A stretch of 64,000 bases of DNA, taken from assembly GCF_014138045.1 (NCBI RefSeq), contig NZ_JACGXA010000001.1, positions 1,466,001 to 1,530,000 of the forward strand, read 5' to 3'. Both the position numbers and the translations under genes were made by a program. Below are positions 59,048 through 64,000 of the stretch, piece by piece (the first letter of the stretch is position 1; every line of letters starts with the position of its first letter). The notes under the pieces were generated by a model. That model was not told where the DNA came from. It worked only from the letters and a program-made list of their open reading frames with translations, and did no database searches. The DNA comes from Nocardioides ginsengisegetis (lineage in GTDB: Bacteria; Actinomycetota; Actinomycetes; Propionibacteriales; Nocardioidaceae).

Positions 59048-60225
59048 CGCACCCCACCAGCAGCGACTGGCAGGACCGCTACGCCGGCTCGCTGATGAAC
59101 ACCTTCGGCCCGCCGAAGGCCACCCTGGTCCGTGGCCAGGGCGCCCACGTCTGGGACGCCGACGGCAAGGAGTACGTCGACCTCCTCGGCGGCATCGCCG
59201 TCAACGCGCTCGGCCACAACCACCCCGCGCTCGTCGAGGCCGTCACCGGTCAGCTCTCGACGCTGGGCCACATCTCCAACTTCTTCGCCAGCGGCCCCCA
59301 GGTCGAGCTCGCCGAGAAGCTGCTCGGCCTGCTCGGGGCCGACGGCAAGGTGTTCTTCACCAACTCCGGCGCCGAGGCCAACGAGGCCGCGTTCAAGCTC
59401 ACCCGCCGCACCGGCCGGACCCACGTCGTCGCGGCCGAGGGTGGCTTCCACGGCCGGACCATGGGCGCGCTGGCGCTCACCTCCAAGGAGGCCTACCGGA
59501 CCCCCTTCGAGCCGCTCCCGGGTGACGTCACGTTCGTGCCCTACGGCGACGCCGAGGCGCTCGCCGCCGCCGTCACCGACGAGACGGCCGCCGTCCTCCT
59601 CGAGCCGATCCAGGGTGAGGCCGGCGTGGTCCTCCCGCCCGACGGCTACCTGGCCGCCGCGCGCGAGATCGCGACGCAGCACGGCGCCCTGCTCTGGTTC
59701 GACGAGGTGCAGACGGGCATCGGCCGCACCGGCCGCTGGTTCGCCCACCAGGGCGTCACCCCCGACATCGTCACCCTGGCCAAGGGCCTGGCCGGCGGCT
59801 ACCCGATCGGCGCCATGATCGGCGTGGGGGAGGCGGGCGACCTGTTCGAGCCCGGCAACCACGGCACCACCTTCGGCGGCAACCCGGTCGCGTGCGCCGC
59901 CGCACTCGCAGTGCTCTCGACCATCGAGAACGACTCGCTGCTCGAGCACGTCACGGTGCTCGGCCAGAAGCTGCGCGATGGCCTGGCCGCCGACCCGCGC
60001 GTGACCGAGGTCCGCGGCGAGGGCCTGCTCATCGGCCTCGACCTCGTGGCCGAGAAGTCGGCCGACGTCTTCGCCTCGGCGCTGGCGCACGGCTTCATCA
60101 TCAACAACCCGACCCCGTCGCGGATCCGGCTCGCGCCGCCGCTCGTCCTCACGGACGACGACGTGGCCGCGTTCCTGGCCGCGTGGCCCACGATCCTGGA
60201 CGAGGCGATGGGGGAGCAGTCCTGA
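59044..60225 (+). CDS. argD: acetylornithine aminotransferase
   Basis: The 393-residue class III PLP aminotransferase makes N-acetylornithine. The fold is complete, with [31 protein letters not shown] and the PLP Lys in [16 protein letters not shown]. It overlaps argB at its start and argF at its end. It may also serve lysine synthesis as succinyldiaminopimelate aminotransferase, as in related bacteria. Confidence 0.96.
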   Translation: MTHPTSSDWQDRYAGSLMNTFGPPKATLVRGQGAHVWDADGKEYVDLLGGIAVNALGHNHPALVEAVTGQLSTLGHISNFFASGPQVELAEKLLGLLGADGKVFFTNSGAEANEAAFKLTRRTGRTHVVAAEGGFHGRTMGALALTSKEAYRTPFEPLPGDVTFVPYGDAEALAAAVTDETAAVLLEPIQGEAGVVLPPDGYLAAAREIATQHGALLWFDEVQTGIGRTGRWFAHQGVTPDIVTLAKGLAGGYPIGAMIGVGEAGDLFEPGNHGTTFGGNPVACAAALAVLSTIENDSLLEHVTVLGQKLRDGLAADPRVTEVRGEGLLIGLDLVAEKSADVFASALAHGFIINNPTPSRIRLAPPLVLTDDDVAAFLAAWPTILDEAMGEQS

Positions 60226-61156
60226 TGCGCCACTTGCTCCGCGACGACGACCTCACCCCGGCCGAGCAGGCCGCGGTGCTCGACCTCGCCTTCGAGATGA
60301 AGCAACACCCCTACGACGCCAAGCCGCTCGCCGGCCCCCGGACCGTCGCGATGATCTTCGACAAGCAGACCCTGCGCACGCAGGCCTCGTTCGCGGCCGG
60401 CATCGCCGAGCTCGGCGGCCATCCCATGCTCGTCGACGGCACGCTGGCCGGGATCGGCGTGCGCGAGTCGGTCGAGGACGTCGCCCGGGTGCTCGGCCGC
60501 CAGGCCAGCCTGATCGTGTGGCGGACCTTCCAGCAGGCGCGCCTCGAGACGATGGCCGCCCAGGCGGGTGTCCCCGTCGTCAACGCCCTCACCGACGACT
60601 TCCACCCCTGCCAGCTGCTGGCCGACCTGCTCACCGTCCGCGAGCACAAGACTGAGCTCGCCGGGCTCACGGTCGCGTTCCTCGGCGACGGCGCCTCCAA
60701 CATGGGCAACTCCTGGCTCCTGGCCGGCGCCACGGCCGGCATGCACGTCCGGGTCAGCTCGCCCGACGGCTACGCGCCAGACTCCGGGGTGACCGCCCGC
60801 GCGGCCGAGATCGCGGCCACGACCGGCGGCTCCGTGCTCCTCGAGCCCGATCCGCAGGCCGCGGTGAAGGGCGCCGACGTCGTGGTGACCGACACGTGGA
60901 TCTCCATGGGCAAGGAGGACGAGGCAGCAGCGCGCGCCGAGGTCTTCGGCCCCTACTCGCTCACCGAGGACCTCTTCGCCGAGGCCCGACCCGACGCGAT
61001 CGCCATGCACTGCCTGCCGGCCTACCGCGGCAAGGAGATCGCCGCCGAGGTCCTCGACGGCCCGCAGAGCGTCGTGTGGGACGAGGCGGAGAACCGCCGT
61101 CACGTCCAGAAGGCGGTGCTCGCCTGGCTCCTCGGCCACGCCCGGGAGGACCTCGC

Positions 61157-61160
<4 letters not shown>
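60225..61160 (+). CDS. argF: ornithine carbamoyltransferase
   Basis: The 311-residue protein forms citrulline from ornithine and carbamoyl phosphate. The ornithine side is canonical: [17 protein letters not shown] and LHCLP-type [11 protein letters not shown]. The carbamoyl phosphate motif is unusual. Residues 49-53 read TLRTQ, in [12 protein letters not shown], where most family members have STRTR. The central Arg51 and Thr52 remain. Gene position between argD and argR strongly supports an ornithine enzyme. The ATG overlaps the argD stop. Confidence 0.93.

Positions 61161-64000
<2,840 letters not shown>

Overview
This is about 64 kb of very GC-rich, gene-dense actinobacterial chromosome. Gene order and content (mihF-gmk-rpoZ-coaBC-metK-priA-def-fmt-rsmB, infC-rpmI-rplT, an argCJBDFRGH run, an FMN-riboswitch rib operon, several DinB/mycothiol-dependent proteins) point to the Nocardioidaceae, probably Nocardioides or a close relative. 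That placement is inferred from content, not from a search. Almost everything is core metabolism and translation. I see no prophage, insertion sequence, CRISPR array, tRNA or rRNA.

Layout. 1-6.2 kb: mixed genes (DUF1206 membrane protein, disulfide oxidoreductase, ParA/MinD-like ATPase, methyltransferase divergent from a TetR regulator, quinone oxidoreductase). 6.2-17.6 kb: a compact pyrimidine operon (pyrR-pyrB-pyrC-carA-carB-pyrD-pyrK-pyrDB-pyrF-lipoprotein) with overlapping starts and stops, preceded by a PyrR-binding RNA hairpin that pairs with the Shine-Dalgarno (SD) sequence of pyrR. 17.7-28 kb: mihF, gmk, rpoZ, coaBC, metK, priA, def, fmt, a YjbR protein, rsmB and a LigD-type polymerase, ending in a cluster of short repeats. 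28.1-29.5 kb (minus): pssA and psd. 29.5-31.5 kb: rpe, a DinB-like protein and a lipoprotein. 31.6-36 kb: FMN riboswitch and ribD-ribE-ribM-ribBA-ribH with a strong terminator. 36-42.8 kb: hisE-hisG, a PH-domain protein and assorted genes, including a minus-strand trio built around a PLP aldolase/deaminase. 42.8-46.6 kb (minus): ssuCBAD sulfonate operon. 46.7-54.5 kb: sseB-like gene, infC-rpmI-rplT, an rRNA methyltransferase, an orphan PAS histidine kinase and pheST. 55.4-64 kb: arginine operon argC-(ACT protein)-argJ-argB-argD-argF-argR-argG-argH, with argH cut by the window end.

The most interesting material is in the leaders and intergenic DNA. The 313-base infC leader holds a perfect 12-bp intrinsic terminator, an upstream segment able to pair with that terminator's 5' arm as an antiterminator, an 18-bp perfect palindrome, and an infC coding region that can only start on ATC. 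Five copies of an AATCGGGACTT-type repeat fill the gap between two convergent genes. An ACT-domain protein sits inside the arginine operon. The pyrimidine operon carries two different dihydroorotate dehydrogenase systems, one with an altered active-site loop. About fourteen genes carry a TANNNT-like hexamer 6-8 bases before the start codon, which suggests widespread leaderless transcription.
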